Assembly (NCBI RefSeq): GCF_900199205.1
Contig: NZ_OBMJ01000001.1
Span: forward strand, 186,001 to 250,000
From: Streptomyces sp. 1331.2
GTDB lineage: Bacteria; Actinomycetota; Actinomycetes; Streptomycetales; Streptomycetaceae
DNA: 64,000 bases
Reading direction: 5' to 3'
The translations under genes were made by a program, and so were the position numbers. Within the stretch, counting starts at the first letter, position 1, and each line of letters opens with the position of its first letter. Under the pieces are notes generated by a model that searched no databases, was not told where the DNA came from, and worked only from the letters and a program-made list of their open reading frames with translations. This document shows positions 7,521-16,048 of the stretch, one piece after another.

Positions 7521-9608
7521 ATGTCGAGGATTCTGGTCACCGATCTGGACGGCACCTTGCTCGGCGGCGCCCCGGAGGACCGGCGCCGACTGCGGGACGC
7601 GCTGAACCGTCATCCCGAGGTGACCGTGGTGTTCGCCACCGGCCGCGGACTGACGTCGATCCGCAAGGTCCTGCGGGACCCGCTCGTCCCGAGGCCCCGG
7701 TGGATCATCGCGGATGTCGGCGCCACCGTCCTCGACGGCACCGACTTCTCCACCGTCGAGCCGCTGCAGGAACAGTTGCGTGCCGGCTGGCCCGGTCCGG
7801 AGCGCGTCCGGGCCGCATTACGCCGCTTCCCCGGGCTCACCTACCAGCACGGCGTCATCCAGGACGGCCGCTGCTCGTTCCACCTGGCCCCCGAACACCT
7901 CACCGGTGAGCTCACCGCGGCGGTGGAGGCGCTCGGCTGCGGCTGGACCTACTCCGCGGACCGCTTCTTCGACGTCCTGCCGCCGACCGCCTCCAAGGGC
8001 GGCGCACTGCGGGCCCTGGCCGACAAACTGGACTGGTCGGCCAAGGCGATCCTGGTCGCCGGGGACTCCCTCAACGACCTGTCACTGTTCCGCCTCGGCA
8101 CCCACGGGGTGGTCGTCGCAGGGGGCGAGCCCGCGCTGCTCGCGGCGGTGGCCGACGATCCCCTGATCCACCGCCCGCACCAGCAGGGCGCAGCCGGCAT
8201 CCTCGCGGCTCTCCGAACACTGGGCTGGGTCGCCACGGTCCGTCCCGAGCCCGGGCCCCGCCCCTCACTCGTGGTCGGATACCACCGCCCGCCGCTTCGC
8301 TGGGCCGGCGACAGCTGGCAGCCGCCCACCAGCCCCAACGGCATCCTGCCCACCCTGACCAGTGCCTTCACCGGCGGCCTGCCGGGCGGCATCTGGGTCA
8401 CCGCCCGGCCCGGCGGTCATCCCGAGGCCGCCCGCGAGCAGTCCGCCGGCCCGCCGCTGTCCCTCGTACCGCTCACCACCGCCGAGTGGAGCGGCTACTT
8501 CCACCACGCCTGCAAGGAAATCCTCTGGCCGGTCCTGATGTCCGAACCGGGCCGCTCGGTGTTCGACGACCGCGCCTGGGCCGAGTACCGCACCGTCAAC
8601 GCACGGTTCGCCGACCACATCGGCACCTTGGCCGCCCCGGGAGCAACCGTCTGGCTGCACGACTACAACCTCTGGCTGGTCCCCGGCCTCCTGCGCACGG
8701 CCCGTCCCGACCTGCGCACCGGACTGTTCCACCACACCCCCTTCCCTCCCGCGGACGTCTTCGCCACCCTGCCGGTCGCCGCCGAACTGCGCGCATCCCT
8801 GGCCTGTCTGGACTGGGCCGGCTTCCACACCACCGCCTTCGCCGACCACTTCCGCCACGCCCTCACCGGCCTGCCCCACCCGCCACGGATCCAGGTCTGC
8901 CCACTCGGCGTCGACCGCCCCGCCATCGAAGCCCTCGCACGCACCCGCACACCGCCACCCCGATCCGGCACCGGACGCCTGGTGCTGTCCGTCGAACGCC
9001 TCGACTACGCCAAAGCCCCGGTGCAGAAGGTCGACGCCATCGCCCGACTCCTGGCACAGCGGCCCGACCTGCGCGAACGGCTGACCTTCCGGCTCGTCTG
9101 CCCGCCGCCCGAGCCCGGTCTCACCGCCTACGACACCACTCGCGCTCTGCTCGAACAGCGCATCGACGAGGTCAACGACGCGTGGCAGACGCCGGATTGG
9201 CGCCCGGTGGACTATCTCCCCCGAAGTCTCTCCTTCGCCGAGGTCGTCGACGAGTACCTGGCCGCCGACGTGCTCTGGGTGACCTCGCTGCAGGACGGTA
9301 TGAACCTGACGGCCAAGGAGTTCGTCGCCGCCCAAGCCGCCCTCCCCTCCCGCCACGCAGCCGGCCCGGGCGTGCTGGTGCTCTCCCGCCACGCCGGCGC
9401 CGCCGCCGAGCTCGGCGACGCCGCGCTCCTCACCGACCCCCGCTCCCCGGACGACCTCACCGCCGTCCTCGCCAAGGCCCTCGCCCTCACCCCGACCGAA
9501 CGCCGCACCCGCATGCACCGCCTCGCCACCCTCCTCGGCCACGAACGCCCCGCCGACTGGGCGACCCGGATCATCCACGCGATCCGCCGCCCCGATCCCG
9601 CGTCCTGA
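7521..9608 (+). CDS. Bifunctional HAD phosphatase-GT20 glycosyltransferase, glucosylglycerol-phosphate synthase/phosphatase-like
   Basis: The product has 695 residues. Residues 1-235 are a HAD-IIB phosphatase like sucrose-phosphatase and GgpP: DLDGT at 8-12, a Lys at 159, and GDSLND at 181-186. Residues about 250-690 are a GT20 domain related to trehalose-6-phosphate synthase, with LHDYNLWLVPGLL and VERLDYAKAPVQK matching sugar-phosphate and nucleotide-sugar binding regions. Phosphatase-first fusions are the GgpPS type known from some gamma-proteobacteria; OtsA-OtsB fusions normally have the reverse order. I therefore favour synthesis of glucosylglycerol or a related compatible solute over trehalose, but the acceptor cannot be read from sequence alone. 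Codon 100 (7818-7820) is TTA, so translation should depend on bldA. Common annotation as trehalose-phosphate synthase would be imprecise. Confidence 0.82.
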   Translation: MSRILVTDLDGTLLGGAPEDRRRLRDALNRHPEVTVVFATGRGLTSIRKVLRDPLVPRPRWIIADVGATVLDGTDFSTVEPLQEQLRAGWPGPERVRAALRRFPGLTYQHGVIQDGRCSFHLAPEHLTGELTAAVEALGCGWTYSADRFFDVLPPTASKGGALRALADKLDWSAKAILVAGDSLNDLSLFRLGTHGVVVAGGEPALLAAVADDPLIHRPHQQGAAGILAALRTLGWVATVRPEPGPRPSLVVGYHRPPLRWAGDSWQPPTSPNGILPTLTSAFTGGLPGGIWVTARPGGHPEAAREQSAGPPLSLVPLTTAEWSGYFHHACKEILWPVLMSEPGRSVFDDRAWAEYRTVNARFADHIGTLAAPGATVWLHDYNLWLVPGLLRTARPDLRTGLFHHTPFPPADVFATLPVAAELRASLACLDWAGFHTTAFADHFRHALTGLPHPPRIQVCPLGVDRPAIEALARTRTPPPRSGTGRLVLSVERLDYAKAPVQKVDAIARLLAQRPDLRERLTFRLVCPPPEPGLTAYDTTRALLEQRIDEVNDAWQTPDWRPVDYLPRSLSFAEVVDEYLAADVLWVTSLQDGMNLTAKEFVAAQAALPSRHAAGPGVLVLSRHAGAAAELGDAALLTDPRSPDDLTAVLAKALALTPTERRTRMHRLATLLGHERPADWATRIIHAIRRPDPAS

Positions 9609-9743
9609 CCGACCCCGACCGGACGGACGACGGCCTCCGCAACCTCCCGCTCGGGTGCAGGTGAAGCTGCGCGGCCGGATCGGAGCTTTCCAGCCTGCGG
9701 CAGGCCGCCGTCAGGGAGCGGCCGCGGCGCTGCGCCGGACAGG

Positions 9744-9751
9744 CCCTAGGG
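9744..9751. repeat. Left target-site duplication of the IS
   Basis: CCCTAGGG lies directly outside the left inverted repeat and is repeated exactly at 11190-11197 outside the right one. The 8-bp target is itself a palindrome. Confidence 0.85.
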
Positions 9752-11189
9752 GCAATGCCAGTGACTTAGGTTGTGTCCGCTCTGGTGATCGTGATGGTTG
9801 CGGGGGTTGGTGGTGGCCAGTCGTGCTGTTGGGCGCGTTTGAGGGGCCAGTTGGACATCTTGCGTTTGATGACGCGGGGGCAGGTCCGTTGACGGCGCGG
9901 GGGTAGGAGGCGTTCGGTGATCTCAGCCAGGGTGCGGTTCAGCGCCCTGGTGAGTCTGCCGGGGGGAAAGCGCCGCCTGGGCGGGGACCTGGCGGCGCAC
10001 GACCCGCAGACTGCGGGTGAAGGACAAGCGGTCGGGGTCCACGCCCTCATGCAGGGCGGCTTGGTGCATGAGTTGTCGGATGGCGTGGTGGACGAGCAGG
10101 AGGCCGTAGACCTCCTGCTCGACGCCCCACGGGTACTTCGAGCGCAGGACGAGTTTGGGTCCGCGCTGGTGGGTCTTGATCTCGTCCAGGGTGGTCTCGA
10201 TCTCCCAGCGCTGGACGTAGAGCGCGGCCAACTCGGCGGCCGGTGCCTCCTCGGGGTCGAGGAGAGTGGTGATCAGGCGGTAGACGGTGCCATCACCGGT
10301 GGAGGCGAGGGTGTATTCGACGACCCGGACGGTCACCGGGTTGCGGCGACTCCTTCTGTCCGGTTCGGCGTGCACCGTGCTGAGGTACGAGCCGTCGCTG
10401 AGCACGCGCACGACGGGCAGGTTCGCGCTCTTGCGCACGCGCCACAGCAGGTCCGCGCCGGTGGCCCGTGCGTGCTGCCACAGCTCGAAGCCGTAGAAGC
10501 CCCGGTCGGCCAGCAGCAGCATCCCCTCGCGAAGCCGGTCGAACAGCTGCCGGGACAGGGACTGCTCGCTCGCCGACAGCGGACCGGTGACGGCGGCGAA
10601 CACCGCGTGGGTGCCGCACTCGGCCAGCCCCACCACCCTGGCCTGCGGGAACGCGCTCGCTCCGCGTCCCGACACATGGCGGCCGAAGAAGGCGTCGTTG
10701 GCCTCGGTGTCCGCCAGGTCCAGCGTGGTGCCGTCCACCGCGACCAGGCGCCAGCGCCGGTACCAGGCCCCCGCTGTCCCGGGCACCGCCATCGGCCGAC
10801 ACACCCGCGCGAACAGCAACCGCAACGGCTCTGGACCCAGCCGCCGACGGGCCCGGCCGATCGCGGCGGTCGTGGGCACCCGCCACGACCGCCGCCCGTC
10901 CCCGAGCCCCTCGCCCAGCACCCGGGCGACCTCTTCATAGCCCTGCCCGAAGAACAGGCACATCGCCAGCACGAAGTACACGACCACCCGCGCCGGCAAC
11001 AACCGGCTGCGTTTCTCGCCCCGCCCGGTCTCCGCGATCACCTCATCCACCAGACCCGGCGGAAACGCCCGGGTCAACACCCCGATCGCGATCCGGTCCG
11101 ACAACCGCTCACCCGCAGGCGACTTGACCTGTCCCACCCTCGCCACACCACAACCAACGAGACAGGGACACCAAAGTCACTGGCATTGG
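9752..11189. mobile_element. IS4-family insertion sequence, complete, 1438 bp
   Basis: The element is bounded by 16-bp terminal inverted repeats. The left one (9752-9767) is GCAATGCCAGTGACTT. The right one (11174-11189, reverse complement) is CCAATGCCAGTGACTT, with one mismatch at the outermost base. The flanks carry an identical 8-bp duplication CCCTAGGG. It contains one intact transposase gene and no cargo. It inserted between two convergent genes, the GT20 gene and a small minus-strand gene, so no gene appears broken. Intact ends, duplication and reading frame suggest recent arrival and possible activity. Only one copy is visible, so a composite transposon is not supported. Confidence 0.93.
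9923..11146 (-). CDS. IS4-family DDE transposase
   Basis: The product has 407 residues and starts at GTG 11146. The N terminus (MARVGQVKSPAGERLSDRIA) resembles related streptomycete transposases. The DDE residues sit in LVAVDGTTLDLAD, LLLADRGFYGF and the IS4 signature YVQRWEIETTLDEIK, which fits Y-(2)-R-(3)-E-(6)-K exactly. No frameshift or stop interrupts it. It catalyses cut-and-paste movement of the surrounding element. Its start has no strong Shine-Dalgarno, in line with the low expression usual for transposases. Confidence 0.95.
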   Translation of the reverse strand: MARVGQVKSPAGERLSDRIAIGVLTRAFPPGLVDEVIAETGRGEKRSRLLPARVVVYFVLAMCLFFGQGYEEVARVLGEGLGDGRRSWRVPTTAAIGRARRRLGPEPLRLLFARVCRPMAVPGTAGAWYRRWRLVAVDGTTLDLADTEANDAFFGRHVSGRGASAFPQARVVGLAECGTHAVFAAVTGPLSASEQSLSRQLFDRLREGMLLLADRGFYGFELWQHARATGADLLWRVRKSANLPVVRVLSDGSYLSTVHAEPDRRSRRNPVTVRVVEYTLASTGDGTVYRLITTLLDPEEAPAAELAALYVQRWEIETTLDEIKTHQRGPKLVLRSKYPWGVEQEVYGLLLVHHAIRQLMHQAALHEGVDPDRLSFTRSLRVVRRQVPAQAALSPRQTHQGAEPHPG

Positions 11190-11197
11190 CCCTAGGG
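11190..11197. repeat. Right target-site duplication of the IS
   Basis: CCCTAGGG directly follows the right inverted repeat and is identical to 9744-9751, marking the insertion junction. Confidence 0.85.
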
Positions 11198-11221
11198 GTC
11201 CTCGCCGTCCAGGCGCGCGGC

Positions 11222-11692
11222 TCAGGCGTGGGCCGGAACGCCCGCCCATCGGCCGCCGGGCCGGGCCGGCGGATTCTCGGGCTCCGGGACCGCCCCGGGG
11301 ACGTCCTCATCGAGCCCTCCTGCCGCGAGGACGGTCCGGCTCACCGCCGTGTGCAGGTCGGCCACCGTTCGCGGCGCCTCGGTCGCGTGGACTGCGATGC
11401 GCGCGAACGGAGAAGGCCGGCGCAGGTCGATGCTCACCACGACGTCCGTGAACGGGTGCAGGGCCACGAAGTCCCGGCCGCCGGGATGCCGCCACACCCC
11501 CAGGCACAGCCTGCCGGGGATCAGCAGGCCGCTCTCGCGTACTCCGCGGACAACCCTCCACGGCTGCCTGGTGGTCGTGACCTTCTCCACCGCCGTCAGC
11601 GGCACCCGCAGCGGCCCCGACCGCGTCACGAGCCGTTCCCACCAGCGCAGCCGGACCACCAGGTCCGCACCTTCGACCGTCACCCTCGCCAT
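11222..11692 (-). CDS. Small conserved-type hypothetical protein, 156 aa
   Basis: The start is ATG 11692, with GTGAGG about 5 nt upstream, giving MARVTVEGADLVVRLRWWERL. A longer open frame to 12019 overlaps the upstream gene and is not used. Residues 1-115 look like a compact beta-rich domain with possible PH-like strand order (LVVRLRWWERLV, VPLTAVEKVTTTRQPW, LCLGVWRHPGGRDFVALH, VVVSIDLRRPSPFARIAV). The C-terminal 35 residues are Pro/Gly-rich and probably disordered. There is no signal peptide or membrane segment. It starts 4 nt after the stop of the zinc-ribbon gene, so the two are probably co-transcribed. Function unknown; the PH-like call is tentative. Confidence 0.7.
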   Translation of the reverse strand: MARVTVEGADLVVRLRWWERLVTRSGPLRVPLTAVEKVTTTRQPWRVVRGVRESGLLIPGRLCLGVWRHPGGRDFVALHPFTDVVVSIDLRRPSPFARIAVHATEAPRTVADLHTAVSRTVLAAGGLDEDVPGAVPEPENPPARPGGRWAGVPAHA

Positions 11693-11696
11693 CGCC

Positions 11697-12113
11697 TCAC
11701 ACCCCCTCTCCCGCGTCGGCGTCGACCTTCCCCCAGTCGCCGTCCGCATCGGGTGCTTCGAGCTGCGCGGGCTGGGTGTGGGCCCGTGCGTCGAGCGGCG
11801 GCGCACCGTGCCGCTCCGGCCGGTGACCCGTAGCGTCGGCAATCGGTTGACGCGGTGTGCCGACCGGGCCCGGCGGCGTCGGAATCGGCCGGCGGGCGAG
11901 AATGCGTCCCACCCAGCGGCGCCCGCACCCGGGGCAGGGCGGCGCTCCCTGGGGGGTGTAGGGCGAGTCCACGGCTGTGCCGTCGCGGGAGAAGTACTCC
12001 CAGTCCCGTCCGTCGTCATCGCGGTAGTGCTGGACGTCGTAGTCCATGCTCCATTGGTGCCAGCAGTGGCCGCAGGTGAACTCCACGCGCTCCAGTGCCA
12101 GTTCCGTGATCAC
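11697..12113 (-). CDS. Zinc-ribbon hypothetical protein, 138 aa
   Basis: Two Cys pairs, CGHC near the N terminus and CPGC about 50 residues later, are spaced like a zinc ribbon that binds one metal. Between them is an acidic aromatic stretch (WSMDYDVQHYRDDDGRDWEYF). The C-terminal half is Pro/Ala-rich and low-complexity. Two in-frame GTG codons compete: the one at 12122 overlaps the Shine-Dalgarno GAAGGAG, while the one at 12113 lies 8 nt after GGAGG and is preferred. It sits 4 nt upstream of the beta-rich gene. A role in nucleic-acid or protein binding is possible but not shown. Confidence 0.72.
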   Translation of the reverse strand: MITELALERVEFTCGHCWHQWSMDYDVQHYRDDDGRDWEYFSRDGTAVDSPYTPQGAPPCPGCGRRWVGRILARRPIPTPPGPVGTPRQPIADATGHRPERHGAPPLDARAHTQPAQLEAPDADGDWGKVDADAGEGV

Positions 12114-12364
12114 TGTCGACACCTCCTTCGTCGACGCGCTTCCTCGATCGACTCGGGCAACCGCTGCGGCGGCACGGCATCCGGTCGGCCGCCGAACGGC
12201 ACCCCATCAGTCCGTATACCTCCACATGGGTCGTCGACACAACCGCAGAACGACTGCGTCGAGGCGGGCGTGACAGCGCCTACCGACCGGTACGCCCGTC
12301 CTGCATCGCACTGGGCACCAGGGCCGGTCCGCCCTGCGGCAGCGGGTGGAAGACCCTTCGGCGG

Positions 12365-14236
12365 CTACAGCGTCGCGCACTGGCGGGTGCGCGGGCCGGT
12401 GACGGTGTTGGGGGTGCCCGCGGTGGTGGGCGGTGGAGTGTTGCCGACGCAGTGGAGCGCGCCGGTGATGGTGTTGCCCGCGATCTCCGTGCCGCCCAGG
12501 TTGCCGGTCAGCACCGTCGGGCCGCCGATCCGGTTGGCGGTGCAGCCCTGCTCGGGCGCGCCGACCAGGACCGGGCCGGTGGTGCCGGCGATCCGCAGGC
12601 CGCCGTCGACCGTGTTCCCGCACAGCTCGACGCCGGACGCGTCCTGCGCGTTCAGGCCGCCGTCGATCGTCGAGTCGGCGGCGAACAGGGCTGCGCCGGG
12701 TGCTACCTGGACCACTCCGGTTCGGGCGCCGACCAGGCAGGTGCTCGGGCCGGTGGCGAGGACGGGGCCGGTGGCGCCGGTGATCGTCCGTTCGCAGGTC
12801 ACCCGATGCTCCAGTGTCTCCAGCGGGCCGGGCAGGTAGCTGCCGTCGCCGGAGTAGCGGGCGGTGACGGTGTGCGTGCCGGGCCGCGGCCGGTTCCAGC
12901 CCAGCTGCGCCTGCGCACAGCCGGAGCCGCCGCCGGGGGCGAGGGCGGCGGTGCCCAGCTCCCGGTCGCCGTCGGCGAAGCTGACGGTGCCGGTGGGCAC
13001 CGGCCCGGCGGTGGCCGGGCAGACGGTGTCGGTCAGGGCGACCGGGCTGCCGTACGCCGAGGGGTTCGGCGTGGCGGCGAGGGTGGTGGTGACCAGGGCC
13101 CGATGCGTGTTCAGCAGGACCGACACGGTGTCGTCCAGGCCGTGGCTGACGGCCACGTCGAGCCGGCCGCTGCCGGTGAACCGGCCGACCGCGACCGCGT
13201 CCGGGCTGGAGAAGTGGCCGTTGCCGGTGGGGTAGAAGTCCGGGGGCTGGAAGGTGCCGTCGCCGTTGCCGCGCAGCAGCGCGAGGGCGTTGGCGCCGTT
13301 GGCCACGACCAGGTCGAGCCGGCCGCTGCCGGTGAAGTCGCCGACCGCGACCGATCCGGGAAGCCGGCCCGCCGGGTAGAAGACGTTCGGCTGGAAGGTG
13401 CCGTCCCCGTTGCCGAGCAGGACCCGGACCCCGTCCTCGTCGTCGGTGGCCACCAGGTCGGGCCGGCCGTCGCCGTTGAAGTCGCCGACGGCGAGCGCGT
13501 ACGGCACGCCGCCGACTCGGACGTCGGTGCGCGGGCCGAGGGTGCCGTCCCCGTTGCCGAGGAACACCGAGACCGAGCTGATGCCGTCGTCGGCGACGGC
13601 CAGGTCGAGCCGCCCGTCGCCGTCGAAGTCGGACAGGACGATCGAGGCCGGGTTGGAGTCGGTGCCCGTCGGATAGCCGGCCGGGGGCTGGAAGGTGCCG
13701 TCGCCGTTGCCGAGCAGCAGGTCGACCCGCTGCTCGCCGAGGACGCCGACGGCCAGGTCGGGCCGGCCGTCGCCGTTGAAGTCGCCGACGGCGACGGCGT
13801 CCGGATGGGTTCCGGTGGAGAAGCCGCGCGGGGCCTGGAAGGTGCCGTCGCCGTTGCCGCGGAGCACGGAGACGCCGCTGGTGCCCTGGTTGGTGGTCAC
13901 CAGGTCCGCCCGGCCGTCGCCGTCGAGGTCGGCCACCGTGATCGCCGTCGGGCCCGGACCGGTCGGGAAGGTGGCCTGCGGGGCGAAGGTGCCGTCGCCG
14001 TTGCCGAGCAGGACCGAGACGGTGTCCGCCTCGCCGTTGGGCACCGCCAGGCCGAGCCGGCCGCTGCCGGTGAAGTCGCCCACCGCGACGCCGCGCGGGC
14101 TGTGCCCGACCGGGTAGACCACCTGCGGCGCGAAGACGTCACCGGCCGCCGCCGCGCTGCCCGGCAGGGCCACCACCGTGCTCAAAGCCACCAGCCCGGC
14201 CGCCAGGACCGTCCGTGCCACGCTCAGCCCGCGCAT
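12365..14236 (-). CDS. Secreted VCBS/FG-GAP repeat protein with Ig-like domain, 623 aa
   Basis: AGGAG stands 8 nt before ATG 14236 and 2 nt before ATG 14242; the former is preferred. A signal peptide is clear (VARTVLAAGLVALSTVVALPG, cleavage near AAAA). Seven repeats of about 50 residues follow, each with a calcium-binding-like GDFNGDGRPDLAV loop and a strand such as VSVLLGNGDGTF, consistent with a seven-bladed beta-propeller. Next is one Ig-like domain (TGTVSFADGD, HTVTARYSGDGSY). The C-terminal 130 residues contain periodic Gly/Asn motifs and several Cys, suggesting a small beta-helix. It is extracellular, probably binding carbohydrate or protein on the surface. No enzymatic motif is seen. 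Confidence 0.88.
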   Translation of the reverse strand: MRGLSVARTVLAAGLVALSTVVALPGSAAAAGDVFAPQVVYPVGHSPRGVAVGDFTGSGRLGLAVPNGEADTVSVLLGNGDGTFAPQATFPTGPGPTAITVADLDGDGRADLVTTNQGTSGVSVLRGNGDGTFQAPRGFSTGTHPDAVAVGDFNGDGRPDLAVGVLGEQRVDLLLGNGDGTFQPPAGYPTGTDSNPASIVLSDFDGDGRLDLAVADDGISSVSVFLGNGDGTLGPRTDVRVGGVPYALAVGDFNGDGRPDLVATDDEDGVRVLLGNGDGTFQPNVFYPAGRLPGSVAVGDFTGSGRLDLVVANGANALALLRGNGDGTFQPPDFYPTGNGHFSSPDAVAVGRFTGSGRLDVAVSHGLDDTVSVLLNTHRALVTTTLAATPNPSAYGSPVALTDTVCPATAGPVPTGTVSFADGDRELGTAALAPGGGSGCAQAQLGWNRPRPGTHTVTARYSGDGSYLPGPLETLEHRVTCERTITGATGPVLATGPSTCLVGARTGVVQVAPGAALFAADSTIDGGLNAQDASGVELCGNTVDGGLRIAGTTGPVLVGAPEQGCTANRIGGPTVLTGNLGGTEIAGNTITGALHCVGNTPPPTTAGTPNTVTGPRTRQCATL

Positions 14237-14465
14237 CCGCATCACTCCTGTTCCCCGGGGCGCCGCCGCCCGTCGCCGCTCGCCGGGCCGATGGTCACCC
14301 GGCCTCCGACGGCGCCCGGGCAGCGACACTCCGGGGTCGCCGGATCGGGTGGCCGACGCTGGTCGGGGCCCGACCGGTCCCCGGGCAGTCCGACGAGGAC
14401 GAGGATCTGATCCGGGACGCCCTGGGCGCTCTCGACGCCTGAGCCCGTCCGGCACCCGGCACCCG

Positions 14466-15689
14466 TCAGCGCAGCACCGCGGTCCGGCGCTCGAACACCT
14501 CGGGGCGGGCGGTCTCCAGCGCTGTGGAGACCGCGCCGAGGAGTACGGCGTCCTCCCCCAGGAGGCTCGGCGCGAGCGTCGGACGCATCGGGGCGAGCCG
14601 GTGCAGGGCCTGCTCCAGCGGCTCCAGGAGCAGGTCCGCACTGCCGCCGATCCCGCCGCCCAGCACCACCAGGTCCGGGTCCAGCACGGCGGACAGCACG
14701 GCGACGGCGTAGGCGAGTTGCCCGGCCTCCCGCTCCACCGCCCGGACCGCCGCGGGCTCCCCGGCGCGGGCCCGTGCGAAGACCTGTTTCGCCGTCAGCT
14801 GCCGGGCGGCGCCCTCCGAGCCGAGCCCGAAGTCCCGGGCGGAGCGCACCACGGCGTCCGCGGCGGCCTCCTCCTCGATCGTCCCGGTCGGCTCACCGGC
14901 GCGGGCGGGCAGCGGCACCAGGCCGATCTCGCCCAGCGCGCCGTGCGCACCGAGCAGCAGCTCGCCGTCCTTCACCACCCCCAGCCCGAGGCCGGTGCCG
15001 ACCAGCAGGTAGGCGAACATCCGGCTGCCCCGCCCGGCCCCCAGGGTGTACTCGCCGAGCGCGGCTAGGTTGGCGTCGTTGGCCACCGACACGGCCGTCC
15101 CCAGCCCCTCCCCGATCCGGTCGAACAGCCCAGGCCGGCCCCAGCCGGGCAGGCTGTCGGCGTAGCGCACCCCGCGCCGCTCCTCGTCCCACACGCCCGG
15201 GGTGCCGATCACCGCGTGCACGACGTCGCCGGCGGCCAGGCCCGCTTCGGCCGTCGCCTCGTGCGCGGCGGCGACCACGGCGTCCGCGACGGCGTTCGCC
15301 GAGCGCCCTCGGTTGGCCACGTCCCGGCGGGCGAGGACCGTCCCGGCGAGGTCCGCGACGGCCACCCGCAGCCTGGCCCGGCCGATGTCCACGCCGAGCA
15401 CGTGCCCGGCGGTCGGGTCGACCTCGTACAGCACGGCGGTACGGCCGCGCTCGGGGGCCAGCCGTCCGGCCTCGCGGACCAGCCCGGCCTGTTCCAGGGC
15501 GGCCAGCGCGGCCGAGACGGTCGGCTTGGACAGGCCGGTGTCCCGGGCCAGCTGGGCGCGTGAGGAGCCGCCGCCGGTGCGCAGCAGCTCCAGCAGCAGC
15601 CACTCGTTGTTGCTCCGCAGCCGCTGCCGGTTCCAGGGCACCGCGGGGGCCCCGGCCGCCGGGCGACTGGTCGGCTGGTTGGGGCTCAT
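14466..15689 (-). CDS. ROK-family transcriptional regulator (NagC/XylR type)
   Basis: The product has 407 residues, starting at ATG 15689 after GGAGG with 7-nt spacing; an extension to 15923 lacks support. Residues 20-85 form a MarR-like winged helix (SSRAQLARDTGLSKPTVSAALAALE). The ROK sugar-kinase-like domain follows, with LGVDIGRARLRVAVADLAG and LLVGTGLGLGVVKDG. The CxCGxxGCxE zinc motif normally found after GALGEIG is missing; that position holds PARAGEPTGTIEEEAAAD. Such proteins normally sense a sugar or amino sugar and control uptake genes, but no transporter is adjacent, so the target is unknown. It is divergent from the SpoIIE phosphatase gene. Confidence 0.88.
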   Translation of the reverse strand: MSPNQPTSRPAAGAPAVPWNRQRLRSNNEWLLLELLRTGGGSSRAQLARDTGLSKPTVSAALAALEQAGLVREAGRLAPERGRTAVLYEVDPTAGHVLGVDIGRARLRVAVADLAGTVLARRDVANRGRSANAVADAVVAAAHEATAEAGLAAGDVVHAVIGTPGVWDEERRGVRYADSLPGWGRPGLFDRIGEGLGTAVSVANDANLAALGEYTLGAGRGSRMFAYLLVGTGLGLGVVKDGELLLGAHGALGEIGLVPLPARAGEPTGTIEEEAAADAVVRSARDFGLGSEGAARQLTAKQVFARARAGEPAAVRAVEREAGQLAYAVAVLSAVLDPDLVVLGGGIGGSADLLLEPLEQALHRLAPMRPTLAPSLLGEDAVLLGAVSTALETARPEVFERRTAVLR

Positions 15690-16048
15690 CGGTCTTCCTC
15701 CGGTCTGGCTGCTCACGGACGTCTCCGGCTCGGGCCGGACTCGGGGCGGACGTGGGTCCGGCACGGGGCCGCGCGGGGCCGGCACGGCCTGCGGCGTCCG
15801 GTGTCGGGCGCCGCCGCCCAAGTATGACCGGTGATCATCCGCCGTCCGCCCGCCGGTTCCGGACCGCTTCGCAGTGCGTCGTCCGGACGCCCGCCGCACC
15901 CCGCACGGGCCTTCGCCGCCCACCGCGCACCGACCGCGGTGCGGCTCCCCGCCCGGCGGGCACCGGCTCCGCTACAGCACCGTCTCCGGCCGGTCAAGGT
16001 TTCACCCACTTGTGGGCGTGCCGCGCCCCGGCGCGTGATCATGGGCGT
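15690..16048. other. 359-bp divergent intergenic region
   Basis: This separates the ROK regulator from the SpoIIE phosphatase. A possible minus-strand -10 box, CATACT (15821-15826), is the only promoter-like element I can point to. No Shine-Dalgarno precedes the phosphatase ATG at 16049. No coding sequence is convincing. Confidence 0.35.

Noticed and set aside
9752..11197. Composite transposon or integrated mobile island around the IS
   Set aside because: Only one IS copy is present, genes on both sides look native, and there is no integrase or repeated flanking element.
14774..16048. Extension of the SpoIIE phosphatase upstream to 14774
   Set aside because: It overlaps the ROK gene on the other strand and is only a GC-rich open shadow frame; the protein starts sensibly at 16049.
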